64,000 bases of DNA from NCBI RefSeq assembly GCF_030687895.1, contig NZ_CP117452.1:4084501-4148500 (forward strand), read 5' to 3'. The DNA is from Pseudomonas sp. FP198 (GTDB lineage Bacteria; Pseudomonadota; Gammaproteobacteria; Pseudomonadales; Pseudomonadaceae). The notes under the pieces are model-generated. The model made no database searches and had not been told where the DNA came from. It saw only the letters and a program-made list of their open reading frames with translations. The position numbers were made by a program, and so were the translations under genes. Positions 55,243 to 64,000 of the stretch are shown here, piece by piece. Position 1 is the first letter of the stretch, and each line of letters starts with the position of its first letter.

Positions 55243-57489
55243 TCAATGCTCCGACGCTGGCCCCGCGGGCGGCGGATCGCGCCAGTAACGGCGGATGCCC
55301 GCCTGGCCAAGCGCAGGTGTAAAGGCGCCGAGTTGCAGACGAATGGCACCTTGTTCAGCACTGTCGTAGATCGCCATGCCCAAGCGTCGATAACGCTCCA
55401 TCACCCACGGATGGGGATGGCCGAACGCATTGTTACGTCCTCGGGAAATCAATACCGAATGGGGCTCGAGGCGCGCCAGCAGCGCCATCGACGATGAGCT
55501 GCGGCTGCCATGGTGCGGCGCTGCCAGCCACTGGGTCGGCATCGCCAGGGGACTGTCGAGCAAGGCCCGTTCGGCATGGGTATCGATATCGCCGGTCAGC
55601 AGCAACCGCTCGCCACCGGCCTCGACCAGCAAGACACAGGATTTCTGGTTGCTCTCGACAGCCGATGTCCAGCGCCACAGTTCGAACCTGACCCCGTCCC
55701 ATTCCCAGCGTTCGCCGCTATCGCACGCCCCTGCCTGCAGATCGACGGGCAGCGCCTCGGGATCGCCGCTGACCACCCGACGGGTCGGCAATCCGTTGCG
55801 TACGGCTTGTGCACCGCCGGCGTGATCGGCATCGGCGTGACTGAGCAGCAGCATGTCCAAGGTACGCACACCGAGCCTGTGCAAGGTCGGCACCACCACG
55901 CGCTCGCCCGCATCGGCGTCGCCAAACCGCGGCCCCGCGTCATAAAGCAAGACGTGCCGCTGGGTACGCACGAGGATCGCCAGCCCCTGGCCGACGTCCA
56001 GTTGCCAGATTTCGGCTTGCCCGTGGGGTACTTCTTCCCGTGGGGGAAAAACCATCAGCATCAGCATCGGCCAGCCGAGGATCCGCAGCGGTACGCCCTT
56101 GGGCAGCAACAGCAGCGCAGTGCCGAGCGCCGCCATGCACAAGGCCCACAGCGGCACCGCGGGAGGCACCCAGGCTGGCACCTGCCCGGCTGCCAGCGCG
56201 AGCGCCTTGAACAGCAGATCGAGCAAGCCGCCGGCAATCCAGAGAAGGCTCTCGCCGATGAAAGGTATCGGTAGCAACGCGGTGCCAAGCAAGGCCGAAG
56301 GCAACACCAGCAGACTGACCCAGGGCACCGCCAGCAGGTTGACCAACGGACCGCTGAGGCTGACCGGCAGCCCGAGGATCAAGAGTAGCGGGCACAGCCC
56401 GAGAGCAATCAGCCACTGGGCGCGGGTCCAGGTCTGCCACCAGCGCCAGGGGCCCAGGCGACCGCCGAAGGTAAACAGCAGAATGGCCACCGCGGCGAAC
56501 GACAACCAGAACCCCGGCCGCAGGCTCGCCAGCGGATTGAGCAGCAGCACTGCCAGGAGCGCCAGCAGCCAGGCCGTCCAAGGATCGGCCTGGCGAAAGC
56601 GCAAGCGCCACAGCAGCACCAGCCCGATCATCACACAGGCCCGCCGCACCGGCACTTCGAAACCGGCGAGCAGGCCGTAACCCAGCGCCGCGGTGAACGC
56701 CAGCACGCAGGCCCAGGGCAGCCATGGCAACCGCGCCGGCCAGACACCATGACGCGCCGCGCCGGCGACCAGCAGGTATACGAGGCCGGCGAACAGGCCG
56801 ATGTGCTGCCCGGAAATGACCAGCAGATGGATCGTGCCGGTGTCTTGCAGCACCTGCCAATCTTCGCGACTCAACCCGGAGCCATCGCCAAGGACCAATG
56901 CCATCAGCGCCCCGGAACGCCCTTGGGCATCGACTTTCGCCAGTGCCTGGCGCACCCCGTCGCGCCAGGCGCCCTCGGCCGGTTGCAGGAGTCGCCCGTG
57001 CTTGACGCTGCCGGTCGCGCCAATGCCGCGGCTCAACAGCCACGCCTCATAGTCGAAGCCATGGGGATTGAGCAGCCCCGCGGGGCGCTTGAGCTTTACC
57101 GCCAGGCGCCATCTTTCACCGCTACTGACCGGCGGCCCGCCATACCAGGCCAGGCGCATCGAGGTTGGCAAGCGCGTGCGCCTTGACTGGATATCGGCCA
57201 ATTCGAAACGCACCGTACCATCGCCGTTTTGCGGCAAACCGACGACCCGCCCTTCGACCCAGCGCGTCTCGCCGTCCAGTGCGGAGGGCAACCGTCCGTC
57301 CAATGCATGATGTGCGGCGAGGCTCGCCCAGACCAGCCCGAAGAGAAAGCAACCCGCCGGGTACAGGCGAAACGGCAGTACCATCAACGCCAGCGTCGCC
57401 ATGGCTGCGATCACCCATGGCGACGGCAGTACCGGTAGAAAAACCGGGGCCACCAGCCCCAGTGCAAGCGCGACCATTGCCGTGCGCAT
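55243..57489 (-). CDS. comEC: DNA internalisation protein ComEC/Rec2
   Basis: A 748-residue inner-membrane DNA uptake channel. N-terminal helices and a DUF4131 region (about 1-200), the multi-helix Competence domain with TGTIHLLVISGQHIGLFAG (about 220-480), and a C-terminal metallo-beta-lactamase domain (from about 500) with LLSHADADHAGGA and AAPHHGSRSS. All parts are intact and the length is normal, so the strain keeps at least this part of a transformation system. AAGGATGGGCTT precedes the ATG. It lies 95 bases before exbB, in the same direction, and is divergent from the DUF2062 gene. Confidence 0.95.
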   Translation of the reverse strand: MRTAMVALALGLVAPVFLPVLPSPWVIAAMATLALMVLPFRLYPAGCFLFGLVWASLAAHHALDGRLPSALDGETRWVEGRVVGLPQNGDGTVRFELADIQSRRTRLPTSMRLAWYGGPPVSSGERWRLAVKLKRPAGLLNPHGFDYEAWLLSRGIGATGSVKHGRLLQPAEGAWRDGVRQALAKVDAQGRSGALMALVLGDGSGLSREDWQVLQDTGTIHLLVISGQHIGLFAGLVYLLVAGAARHGVWPARLPWLPWACVLAFTAALGYGLLAGFEVPVRRACVMIGLVLLWRLRFRQADPWTAWLLALLAVLLLNPLASLRPGFWLSFAAVAILLFTFGGRLGPWRWWQTWTRAQWLIALGLCPLLLILGLPVSLSGPLVNLLAVPWVSLLVLPSALLGTALLPIPFIGESLLWIAGGLLDLLFKALALAAGQVPAWVPPAVPLWALCMAALGTALLLLPKGVPLRILGWPMLMLMVFPPREEVPHGQAEIWQLDVGQGLAILVRTQRHVLLYDAGPRFGDADAGERVVVPTLHRLGVRTLDMLLLSHADADHAGGAQAVRNGLPTRRVVSGDPEALPVDLQAGACDSGERWEWDGVRFELWRWTSAVESNQKSCVLLVEAGGERLLLTGDIDTHAERALLDSPLAMPTQWLAAPHHGSRSSSSMALLARLEPHSVLISRGRNNAFGHPHPWVMERYRRLGMAIYDSAEQGAIRLQLGAFTPALGQAGIRRYWRDPPPAGPASEH

Positions 57490-57633
57490 AAGCCCATCCT
57501 TGAGAGTCCCTCTCCAGGCTTAGCCGGTGCGGGGCATCGTGGGCGTTAACAATTGTCACAAAGTCTGAATCTCCCGGTTGTAGAATCCGGACATACTTGC
57601 GGCCTTACTGCTTTGACCCGACCGAGAAGCCTT

Positions 57634-58164
57634 ATGCCCCGGCGATTATTCAAACGTTACATGCCTGACCCCGCGAGCATTCGGGAACATAAATCCTTAC
57701 GCTTTCTCGGCACCCTGCTGCACGATCCCAACCTCTGGCACCTCAATCGTCATTCGGTGGCGCGGGCGATGGCCGTTGGCCTGTTCGCCGCTTTTCTGCC
57801 GATACCGCTGCAAATGCTCCTGGCCGCCGCGCTGGCCGTCACGGTTCGCGGCAACATCCCGATCGCGGTGAGCCTGGTCTGGCTGACCAACCCCATCACC
57901 ATGCCCGCGGTATTCTTCTGCACCTATCAGACCGGCGCCTGGCTGATGGACGTTCCAGCCCGGACACTGCCGGAAGAATTGACCTGGGAGTGGATCACCA
58001 ACCAGCTGTCAACGTTGTGGCAGCCATTTTTGCTGGGGTCGGTGGTCACGGGGTTGGTGCTTGGAGTCTTGGCTTATTTCGTCACCATGGCGTATTGGCG
58101 ATGGTGGGTTGCCAGGCAGTGGCGACGGCGCAAGCGCAGTCGGATGAGAGAAAAACTGGACTGA
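57634..58164 (+). CDS. DUF2062 domain-containing membrane protein
   Basis: A 176-residue inner-membrane protein covering the DUF2062 family: RRLFKRYMPDPASIREHKSL at the N-terminus, then two or three hydrophobic helices (AVGLFAAFLPIPLQMLLAAALAV and a C-terminal VVTGLVLGVLAYFVTMAYW) around the conserved LTNPITMPAVFF motif, and a basic tail. Function unknown. The family start is the ATG at 57634, although an in-frame extension to 57553 exists. It is divergent from comEC. Confidence 0.88.
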   Translation: MPRRLFKRYMPDPASIREHKSLRFLGTLLHDPNLWHLNRHSVARAMAVGLFAAFLPIPLQMLLAAALAVTVRGNIPIAVSLVWLTNPITMPAVFFCTYQTGAWLMDVPARTLPEELTWEWITNQLSTLWQPFLLGSVVTGLVLGVLAYFVTMAYWRWWVARQWRRRKRSRMREKLD

Positions 58165-58210
58165 CCGAGTTGCCCCTCCAGACACGAAATTCGGGTTTAA
58201 TCCAGACTCC

Positions 58211-58300
58211 TGTGGGAGCGAGCCTGCTCGCGAAGAGGCCATCACAGCCAACATCCGCATCGGATGAAGTTCAGTCTTCGCGAGCAGGCTCGCTCCCACA
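58211..58300. repeat. Inverted REP pair 6
   Basis: TGTGGGAGCGAGCCTGCTCGCGAAG and CTTCGCGAGCAGGCTCGCTCCCACA, between the convergent DUF2062 and ABC permease genes. Confidence 0.9.
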
Positions 58301-58327
58301 GGTACGACACTTCAGGCACAGACAGTG

Positions 58328-59113
58328 TCAGGTACGCATCCCGCGCCCACTCACCAGCAACCGCGCGCAGCCCACATAAAGCACCACGGTTGCCACCAGC
58401 ATGAAGGTAATCGCAATACTGATGCGAATGTCCGAAACGCCAAGGATCCCGTAGCGGAAAGCATTGACCATATGCAGCACCGGGTTGGCCAGCGATACGG
58501 TCTGCCAGAACGGTGGCAGCAGGGAAATCGAGTAGAACACCCCACCCAGGTAGGTCAGCGGCGTGAGCACGAACGTCGGGATGATGGAGATGTCATCGAA
58601 GTTGCGCGCGAACACCGCGTTGATGAAGCCCAGCAGCGAAAAGATCGTCGCAGTCAGGACCACCACCAGGATCGTCACCCCCAGGTGATGCACCTGCAGA
58701 TCGGTGAAGAACAGCGACAGCAGCGTCACGATCAGGCCGACCGCCAGCCCGCGCAGCACGCCGCCCAGGGTGAAGCCGATCAGGATCGTATGGGGCGAAA
58801 CCGGCGAGACCATCAGCTCTTCGATGGAGCGCTGGAACTTGCTGCCGAAGAAACTCGATACCACGTTGCCGTAGGAGTTGGTGATCACCGACATCATGAT
58901 CAGCCCCGGCACGATGTAGTCCATGTACGTGAAGCCGCCCATGTCGCCGATCTGCCGGCCGATCAGGTTACCGAAAATCACGAAGTACAGGACCATGGTG
59001 ATCGCAGGGGGCAGCAAAGTCTGCGGCCAGATCCGCATGAAGCGCCGGACTTCACGATAGACAATGGTATTGAGGGCGATGAGGTTGGGGCGCAGTTCCG
59101 AACTCATACTCAT
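58328..59113 (-). CDS. ABC-2 type transporter permease (YadH-like)
   Basis: A 261-residue membrane protein with six hydrophobic helices. It shows the ABC-2 motif in LTYLGGVFYSISLLPPFWQTVSLANPVLHMVNAFRYG and the N-terminal EVRRFMRIWPQTLLPPAITMVLYFVIFG. It is nearly the size and form of Escherichia coli YadH. Its ATG overlaps the ATPase stop by four bases. The pair forms an exporter of unknown cargo; lipid- or drug-type substrates are usual for the class. Confidence 0.93.
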   Translation of the reverse strand: MSMSSELRPNLIALNTIVYREVRRFMRIWPQTLLPPAITMVLYFVIFGNLIGRQIGDMGGFTYMDYIVPGLIMMSVITNSYGNVVSSFFGSKFQRSIEELMVSPVSPHTILIGFTLGGVLRGLAVGLIVTLLSLFFTDLQVHHLGVTILVVVLTATIFSLLGFINAVFARNFDDISIIPTFVLTPLTYLGGVFYSISLLPPFWQTVSLANPVLHMVNAFRYGILGVSDIRISIAITFMLVATVVLYVGCARLLVSGRGMRT

Positions 59114-60042
59114 ACCGCCACCTTCGCCAGGTTTTTTTCCACCAGGGACACGAACAACTCCTCAAGGCGATTGGTCTTGTTGCGCAGGCTCAGCACTTCG
59201 ATGTTTTGCACGGCCAGCTGGGTGAACAGCCCGGTGATACCGGCGGACTTGTCGACCTGGACTTCCAGGGTATGGCCGTCGAGCAGGCGAGCCGGATAAC
59301 CCACAAGCTGCGGGGCGGCGCTCAGGTCATGCTTGAGATCCAGCAGGAAGGTTTCCACATGCAGCTGGCTCAGCAACTGCCGCATGCTGGTGTTCTCGAC
59401 GATGGTGCCGTGGTCGATGATGCCGATGTTGCGGCACAGCTGCTCGGCCTCTTCCAGGTAATGGGTGGTGAGGATGATGGTAATGCCTTTCTGGTTCAGC
59501 TCGGTGAGGAAGGTCCACATCGAACGACGCAGCTCGATGTCCACGCCGGCGGTGGGTTCGTCGAGAATCAGCAGGCGCGGTTCATGCACCAGCGCGCGGG
59601 CAATCATCAGGCGTCGCTTCATGCCGCCGGACAACGAACGGGACGGCACATCGCGCTTGTCCCACAAGCCGAGCTGGGTCAGATACTGCTCGGCGCGCTC
59701 GTTGGCGATCTTCGGCGGGATGCCGTAGTAGCCGGCCTGGGTCACGACGATGTCGAAGGTCTTTTCGAACTGGTTGAAGTTGAATTCCTGGGGCACCACG
59801 CCAATGCAGCGCTTGAGCGCGGCGGGCTCGCGGTCCAGGTCATGGCCGAAGACGTTCACCGTCCCGCCGGATTTGTTCACCAGCGTGGAAAGAATGCCGA
59901 TGGTGGTGGATTTGCCGGCACCGTTGGGGCCCAGCAAGGCAAAAAAATCACCTTCGGCGACATCCAGATCGATACCACTCAGGGCCTGGAAACCGTTGCC
60001 GTAGGTTTTGGTTAGCTGCCGTATGGACAGAGCGGAACTCAT
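59110..60042 (-). CDS. ABC transporter ATP-binding protein (YadG-like)
   Basis: A 310-residue ATPase: Walker A GPNGAGKST near residue 38, Q-loop VVPQEFNFNQFEKTFD, signature SLSGGMKRRL, Walker B LLILDEPTAGVD and the H-loop TTHYLEEAEQL. The C-terminal 80 residues form the extra domain found in this exporter class. It is the first gene of the two-gene exporter operon and overlaps the permease gene by four bases. Confidence 0.95.
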   Translation of the reverse strand: MSSALSIRQLTKTYGNGFQALSGIDLDVAEGDFFALLGPNGAGKSTTIGILSTLVNKSGGTVNVFGHDLDREPAALKRCIGVVPQEFNFNQFEKTFDIVVTQAGYYGIPPKIANERAEQYLTQLGLWDKRDVPSRSLSGGMKRRLMIARALVHEPRLLILDEPTAGVDIELRRSMWTFLTELNQKGITIILTTHYLEEAEQLCRNIGIIDHGTIVENTSMRQLLSQLHVETFLLDLKHDLSAAPQLVGYPARLLDGHTLEVQVDKSAGITGLFTQLAVQNIEVLSLRNKTNRLEELFVSLVEKNLAKVAV

Positions 60043-60176
60043 ATCGGATTACGCACCAAGAAGGGGAGGAAGAAGAATAGATAAGGGCCGGCGGCGAGCA
60101 ATACAACCACGGCGCAGGAAGGCAATGGTGCGTGGCGTCGCCGCACAAGTACAGTGAAGTGTGTCGATAGTAAGTA

Positions 60177-60800
60177 TTAAGTCAACGCGGTCATGACGGC
60201 CTTGCGATAAGCCGGACGCTGCTGGAGCCGTGCGTACCAGGCCTCCAGCCGGGGCAATGCGGCGCGCTCGATGGGCATCTCGAACCAGGCATAAATGAAA
60301 CTACCCAAGGGAATGTCGCCCATGCCGATTTCCTCACCGCAGAGGTAAGGCTGTTCGCCCAGGGCTTGCTCCACCATTGCCAGCAACTGGTCGCACTCCT
60401 TGATTGCCGCGTTGATGGCCGGCCAGTCCTGTTGCTCGGCCGGGGTGCGCAGCACGCCCCAGAACACCGTGCGAAACGGAGCGGCAAAGCTGGACGTGGT
60501 CCAGTCCATCCATTTTTCAGCGCTGGCGCGGGCCTGTATGTCATCGGGGTACCAGGCCGAGCCTGAGGCATGGCGAGCCGCCAGGTAACGCACGATGGTA
60601 TTGGATTCCCAGAGCACGAAGCCTTCGTCTTCTATCATCGGAACCCGGCCGTTGGGATTTTTTGCGCGGTACTCGGGTGTGTCCACCACACCGAACGCGC
60701 CGCCCGCGTCGATGGCCTCGTAGGCCAGCCCCAGCTCTTCGGCACACCACAGCGCCTTGCGCACGTTCGACGAATTCTTCCGACCCCAGATCTTCAGCAT
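60177..60800 (-). CDS. Glutathione S-transferase family protein (second copy)
   Basis: A 207-residue GST starting MLKIWGRKNSSNVRKALW; GAGGAAGCCGTG sets the ATG at 60800. Thioredoxin-like N-terminus with NPNGRVPMI and WESNTIVRYLAA, then a helical C-terminal domain with IGMGDIPLG. It resembles the GST at 15940 along its length, so the two are paralogues with different neighbours. Substrate unknown; detoxification of electrophiles is the usual role. Confidence 0.9.
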   Translation of the reverse strand: MLKIWGRKNSSNVRKALWCAEELGLAYEAIDAGGAFGVVDTPEYRAKNPNGRVPMIEDEGFVLWESNTIVRYLAARHASGSAWYPDDIQARASAEKWMDWTTSSFAAPFRTVFWGVLRTPAEQQDWPAINAAIKECDQLLAMVEQALGEQPYLCGEEIGMGDIPLGSFIYAWFEMPIERAALPRLEAWYARLQQRPAYRKAVMTALT

Positions 60801-61076
60801 CACGGCTTCCTCAATGGATAAATGCCGCAGCAGCATACGCCGGATCAACCGCGACTCAAATCACCTGCATATCGCCGAGCGATAACGGCGTTTCAGCCAA
60901 ACAATGGCGTTTTCTCACCTGACCAACGAACGATTTCCTACCGGTGTTGCCAACCAGACTGGCGTTATGCATCCAAGGTTTCCCACGAAATCAATCACAT
61001 CGCGCCGACCGCCGGTTTTACAGAGGCCGTCTAAGCTCTGAGGGTCGGTCTTGCCCTGGTTCACGGAGGATTATTT

Positions 61077-63524
61077 ATGCTGTTGTTGTGGATACTGGTT
61101 CTGGTCGTCGGGATAGCCTGGCTGGCGCACCGCCGCACCGCCCCGCTGCCAGCGCTGGGCATCGTTGCGGTCTACCTGTTGGCGATGGGGATCTTCAGCC
61201 ACGCGCCCGGATGGCTGCTGCTTGTCCTATGGCTGGTACTTGCCGCCGTTGCAGCCCCGCTGTTGCTACCTGACCTGCGCCGCAGATATTTCAGCGCGCC
61301 GATGTTCGACTGGTTCCAGAAAACCTTGCCACCGATGTCCGAGACCGAGCGCGATGCCATTGACGCTGGCACGGTGTGGTGGGACGGGGAATTATTCAGC
61401 GGCCGGCCGGACTGGAACATGCTGCTGGCCTACCCCAAGGTGAAACTGACGGAAGAAGAGCAGGCATTTCTTGACGGCCCTGCCGAAGAACTCTGCGCGA
61501 TGGTCAGCGACTGGCAGATCGGCCAGGCCATGGACCTGCCGCCCGAAGCCTGGGCCCATATCAAGGAACATGGTTTCTTCGCCCTGATCATTCCGAAGGA
61601 ATACGGCGGCAAGGGATTTTCCGCCTATGCCCACTCCCAGGTGGCGATGAAACTGGCCACCCGCAGTGGCGACCTGGCATCCACCGTGATGGTCCCCAAC
61701 TCCCTCGGCCCGGCGGAACTGCTGCTGCACTACGGCACCGATGAACAACGCAACCATTATCTGCCTCGACTGGCCCGGGGCGACGATATTCCCTGCTTCG
61801 CCCTGACCGGGCCGCTGGCCGGCTCCGATGCAGGGGCGATGCCCGACACCGGGATCATTTGCAAAGGCGAATGGCACGGCCAGGAAACCATCGGCCTGCG
61901 CTTGAACTGGGAAAAACGCTACATCACCCTCGGCCCCGTCGCCACCCTCCTCGGCCTGGCCTTCAAAGCCTATGATCCCGACCACCTGCTGGGTGAAGAA
62001 GAGGACCTGGGGATCAGCCTGGCGCTGATCCCCACGGATACGCCCGGGGTCAATATCGGCCGCCGTCACCTGCCTCTTGGCGCCGCCTTCATGAACGGAC
62101 CGAACTGGGGCAAGGACGTGTTCATCCCGCTGGACTGCCTCATCGGCGGCCAGGCCATGCTCGGCAAGGGCTGGATGATGCTGATGAATTGCCTGTCGGT
62201 CGGGCGCTCGATTTCCCTGCCGGCGGTAGGGACCGGCGCGGCGAAGCTCACCAGCCTGGTCACCGGGCAGTACACCCAGGTAAGGGAACAATTCAACGTG
62301 CCGTTGTCCGCCTTCGAGGGCATCCAGGAAGCCATGGCCCGCATCGGCGGCAATGCCTGGTTGATGGACGCGGCACGCATGCTGACCGCCAACGCGGTGG
62401 ACCTCGGCGAAAAGCCTTCGGTACTCTCGGCCATCCTCAAGTACCACCTGACCGAGCGCGGCCGCGAGTGCATCAGCCACGCCATGGACGTGCACGGCGG
62501 CAAGGGCATCATCATGGGGCCGAACAACTACCTGGGCCGCAGTTGGCAAGGCGCGCCGATCTTCATCACGGTCGAAGGCGCAAATATCCTCTCGCGCAAC
62601 CTGATGATCTTCGGCCAGGGGGCGATTCGCTGCCATCCGTTCGTATTGAAGGAAATGGCCCTGGCAACCCGAGAAGACAAAGACCAGGCATTGGTCGAAT
62701 TCGACGGGTTGCTGCTCAAGCACATCGGTTTTGCCATCGGCAACGCCGCCAGCACCCTGGTCCTGAACCTCGGCCTGGGGCATTTCGACAACGTGCCGGG
62801 CAACGCCCTGAGCCAAGGGTATTTCCGTGCTCTCAACCGGCAGGCGGCAGCCTTCGCCCTGCTGGCGGACCTGAGCATGATGCTGCTGGGTGGCGAACTC
62901 AAACGTCGCGAACGCCTGTCGGCACGCCTGGGCGATGTATTGAGCAACCTTTACCTGGCCTCGGCGGCGCTCAAGCGCTATCACGACCTTGATTCGCCAG
63001 ACCATATGGCGCCGCTGTTTCGCTGGGCCATGGAGGAAAGCCTGGGTCAATCGGAGCGGGCACTGGACGAACTGCTGGTCAACTTCCCGAATCGGCTACT
63101 GGGCGGCCTGTTGCGAGTGGTGGTGTTTCCTTTCGGCCGCCGTCACAAGGGACCGAGCGACAGGCTGGACGCCGAGGTGGCTGCCGTTATCGGCCGCGCC
63201 AAGGGCGATCCTACTCTGGAAGAGCTGCTCCAAGGCTGTTATCGCCCGCAGTCGGAAGAGGACCCGGTGGGTGCGCTGCAACATGCCGCTGACCTGCTGG
63301 CCGCCGCTCAACCGCTCCACAAAAAGCTCCATGGAGCGCTCAAGCAGGGTCAACTCAACCCCGCGCCAGGCGAACACGTCATTGATGCGGCCCTGGAAGC
63401 GGGGGTCCTGCAAGCCGCTGAGGCACAGACCCTGCGCGCAGCCGAAGCGGCACGCCGCAAGGTCATCGATGTCGATGATTTCGACAAGGAGGAACTGACG
63501 CTCGCCGAGGCCAAGGTCCGGTGA
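61077..63524 (+). CDS. fadE: Acyl-CoA dehydrogenase FadE
   Basis: An 815-residue acyl-CoA dehydrogenase of the large FadE type: two N-terminal transmembrane helices (about 1-65), a central acyl-CoA dehydrogenase core (GFFALIIPKEYGGKGFSAYAHSQVAMKLATRSGD, CFALTGPLAGSDAGA, HAMDVHGGKGIIMGP) and a C-terminal DUF1974 region. It performs the first step of fatty acid beta-oxidation and should hand electrons to EtfAB and ETF-QO, encoded at 6507-10399. GGAGGATTATTT lies before the ATG. Confidence 0.95.
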   Translation: MLLLWILVLVVGIAWLAHRRTAPLPALGIVAVYLLAMGIFSHAPGWLLLVLWLVLAAVAAPLLLPDLRRRYFSAPMFDWFQKTLPPMSETERDAIDAGTVWWDGELFSGRPDWNMLLAYPKVKLTEEEQAFLDGPAEELCAMVSDWQIGQAMDLPPEAWAHIKEHGFFALIIPKEYGGKGFSAYAHSQVAMKLATRSGDLASTVMVPNSLGPAELLLHYGTDEQRNHYLPRLARGDDIPCFALTGPLAGSDAGAMPDTGIICKGEWHGQETIGLRLNWEKRYITLGPVATLLGLAFKAYDPDHLLGEEEDLGISLALIPTDTPGVNIGRRHLPLGAAFMNGPNWGKDVFIPLDCLIGGQAMLGKGWMMLMNCLSVGRSISLPAVGTGAAKLTSLVTGQYTQVREQFNVPLSAFEGIQEAMARIGGNAWLMDAARMLTANAVDLGEKPSVLSAILKYHLTERGRECISHAMDVHGGKGIIMGPNNYLGRSWQGAPIFITVEGANILSRNLMIFGQGAIRCHPFVLKEMALATREDKDQALVEFDGLLLKHIGFAIGNAASTLVLNLGLGHFDNVPGNALSQGYFRALNRQAAAFALLADLSMMLLGGELKRRERLSARLGDVLSNLYLASAALKRYHDLDSPDHMAPLFRWAMEESLGQSERALDELLVNFPNRLLGGLLRVVVFPFGRRHKGPSDRLDAEVAAVIGRAKGDPTLEELLQGCYRPQSEEDPVGALQHAADLLAAAQPLHKKLHGALKQGQLNPAPGEHVIDAALEAGVLQAAEAQTLRAAEAARRKVIDVDDFDKEELTLAEAKVR

Positions 63525-63553
63525 TCCTGACAGCGATCTGATCGATAGCATGT

Positions 63554-63593
63554 AAAAGCGGGCGCAGGAGCTTTATACTCCTGCGCCCGTTTT
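63554..63593 (+). terminator. Terminator after fadE
   Basis: A perfect 12-base-pair stem CGGGCGCAGGAG (63559-63570) / CTCCTGCGCCCG (63578-63589), loop of seven, then TTTT; matching AAAA lies on the left, so it can act in both directions. Confidence 0.92.
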
Positions 63594-63612
63594 GCTCTTG
63601 AGGACTTATCTC

Positions 63613-64000
63613 GTGTCCAACGTCGTTGCCGATCACCTCGTCTTGCTTGACCACTTGCGCAGCATCCTGGTCGCCGTGGGTGAGGCCGAACAGGTTCCTG
63701 AAGAAAGCCATGCGCTGTTCCTGGAGCGCTTTGACGAATTGCGCGCGCAGCTGCCAGTCGACCCGATCGAAAGCCAGTACCTGGGCCAGGACCTGCTGTG
63801 CCAGGTGATCGTGCGTTATCCACAGATCGCCCACCTGGTGCCTCGTGACCTGCTGTGGTATTTCGGCGGCGATTGCCTGCACTACATGCCCGACGAAGAG
63901 ATCGCCCTGTACCAGGCCCTCGAGGAACGTCGTTTCGAAGCCGAGCAAAACGACGAGCCGTTCGACTGGAACCAGGAAAAACAATTGCTGGCCATGTCGG
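63613..64000 (+). CDS. Conserved hypothetical protein, cut by the window end
   Basis: 129 codons are visible from a GTG start with GAGGAC eight bases before it; no stop occurs before the window ends. The protein is acidic and helical, with HLVLLDHLRSILVAVGE, LLWYFGGDCLHYMPDEEI and a tail FDWNQEKQLLAM. It looks soluble, without signal peptide. In other pseudomonads a protein of this type follows fadE, but its function is unknown to me. A strong terminator separates it from fadE. Confidence 0.75.
   Translation, partial: MSNVVADHLVLLDHLRSILVAVGEAEQVPEESHALFLERFDELRAQLPVDPIESQYLGQDLLCQVIVRYPQIAHLVPRDLLWYFGGDCLHYMPDEEIALYQALEERRFEAEQNDEPFDWNQEKQLLAMS

Noticed and set aside
60882..60920. Possible PsrA box upstream of fadE (CAAACAATGGCGTTTTC)
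   Set aside because: The half-sites are six bases apart and the right half is imperfect, outside the known N2-4 spacing.
61392..63050. A 552-codon minus-strand frame opposite fadE
   Set aside because: Shadow of fadE; His/Gln/Gly-rich without any motif.

Overview
The window is ordinary chromosomal DNA from a fluorescent-group Pseudomonas. Evidence is the high GC with strong G/C third-position bias, the order etfA-etfB/ETF-QO, the block yceD-rpmF-plsX-fabD-fabG-acpP-fabF-pabC-mltG-tmk-holB-pilZ-tatD, rluC divergent from rne, murB/LMW-PTP/kdsB/Trm112/lpxK/exbD/exbB/comEC, and many paired REP-like repeats built on a GGGAGCGAGC.TGCTCGCGA core. I see no tRNA, rRNA, CRISPR array, prophage, insertion sequence or clear pseudogene. 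Both window ends cut genes: a cytochrome c C-terminus on the left and a conserved hypothetical gene after fadE on the right.

Region by region. 1-6.5 kb: rraB, small hypotheticals, a START-domain protein, a YkgJ-type cysteine cluster protein, a MocR regulator, then a DUF4398 lipoprotein/OmpA lipoprotein pair next to a solute-binding protein. 6.5-10.4 kb: the electron-transfer-flavoprotein genes etfBA divergent from ETF-ubiquinone oxidoreductase, with a PsrA-type operator between them. 10.5-24.6 kb: two sugar-acid loci separated by a GST, a GNAT and two small proteins. One locus is dgoK-dgoA-dgoD-MFS-iclR. The other is a GntR regulator, SMP-30 lactonase, SDR dehydrogenase and AraFGH-type ABC importer. 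Together they make a full oxidative (De Ley-Doudoroff) D-galactose route: import, oxidation to the lactone, lactonase, galactonate dehydratase, KDGal kinase and aldolase. The two loci carry near-identical promoters and operators.

24.7-28.2 kb: DUF1285, DUF4823, a MoaA-type radical SAM enzyme, a TetR regulator and an intergenic region that by position and structure holds the small RNA rgsA. 28.2-39 kb: the fatty-acid synthesis cluster and its companions. 39-46 kb: sppA, a HAD phosphatase, rluC and, divergently, rne with a leader of about 630 nt behind a very good sigma-70 promoter. 46-50.4 kb: a Tat-exported molybdenum hydroxylase (Fe-S and Mo subunits) with XdhC and MobA-like maturation genes. 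50.6-57.5 kb: cell-envelope genes and comEC. 57.6-64 kb: DUF2062, a YadGH-type ABC exporter, a second GST and the large acyl-CoA dehydrogenase fadE.

I found no wholly new system. The most useful observations are the twin-promoter galactose regulon, the PsrA box over the ETF-QO promoter, the probable rgsA RNA, and a leader reading frame that overlaps the SDR start.
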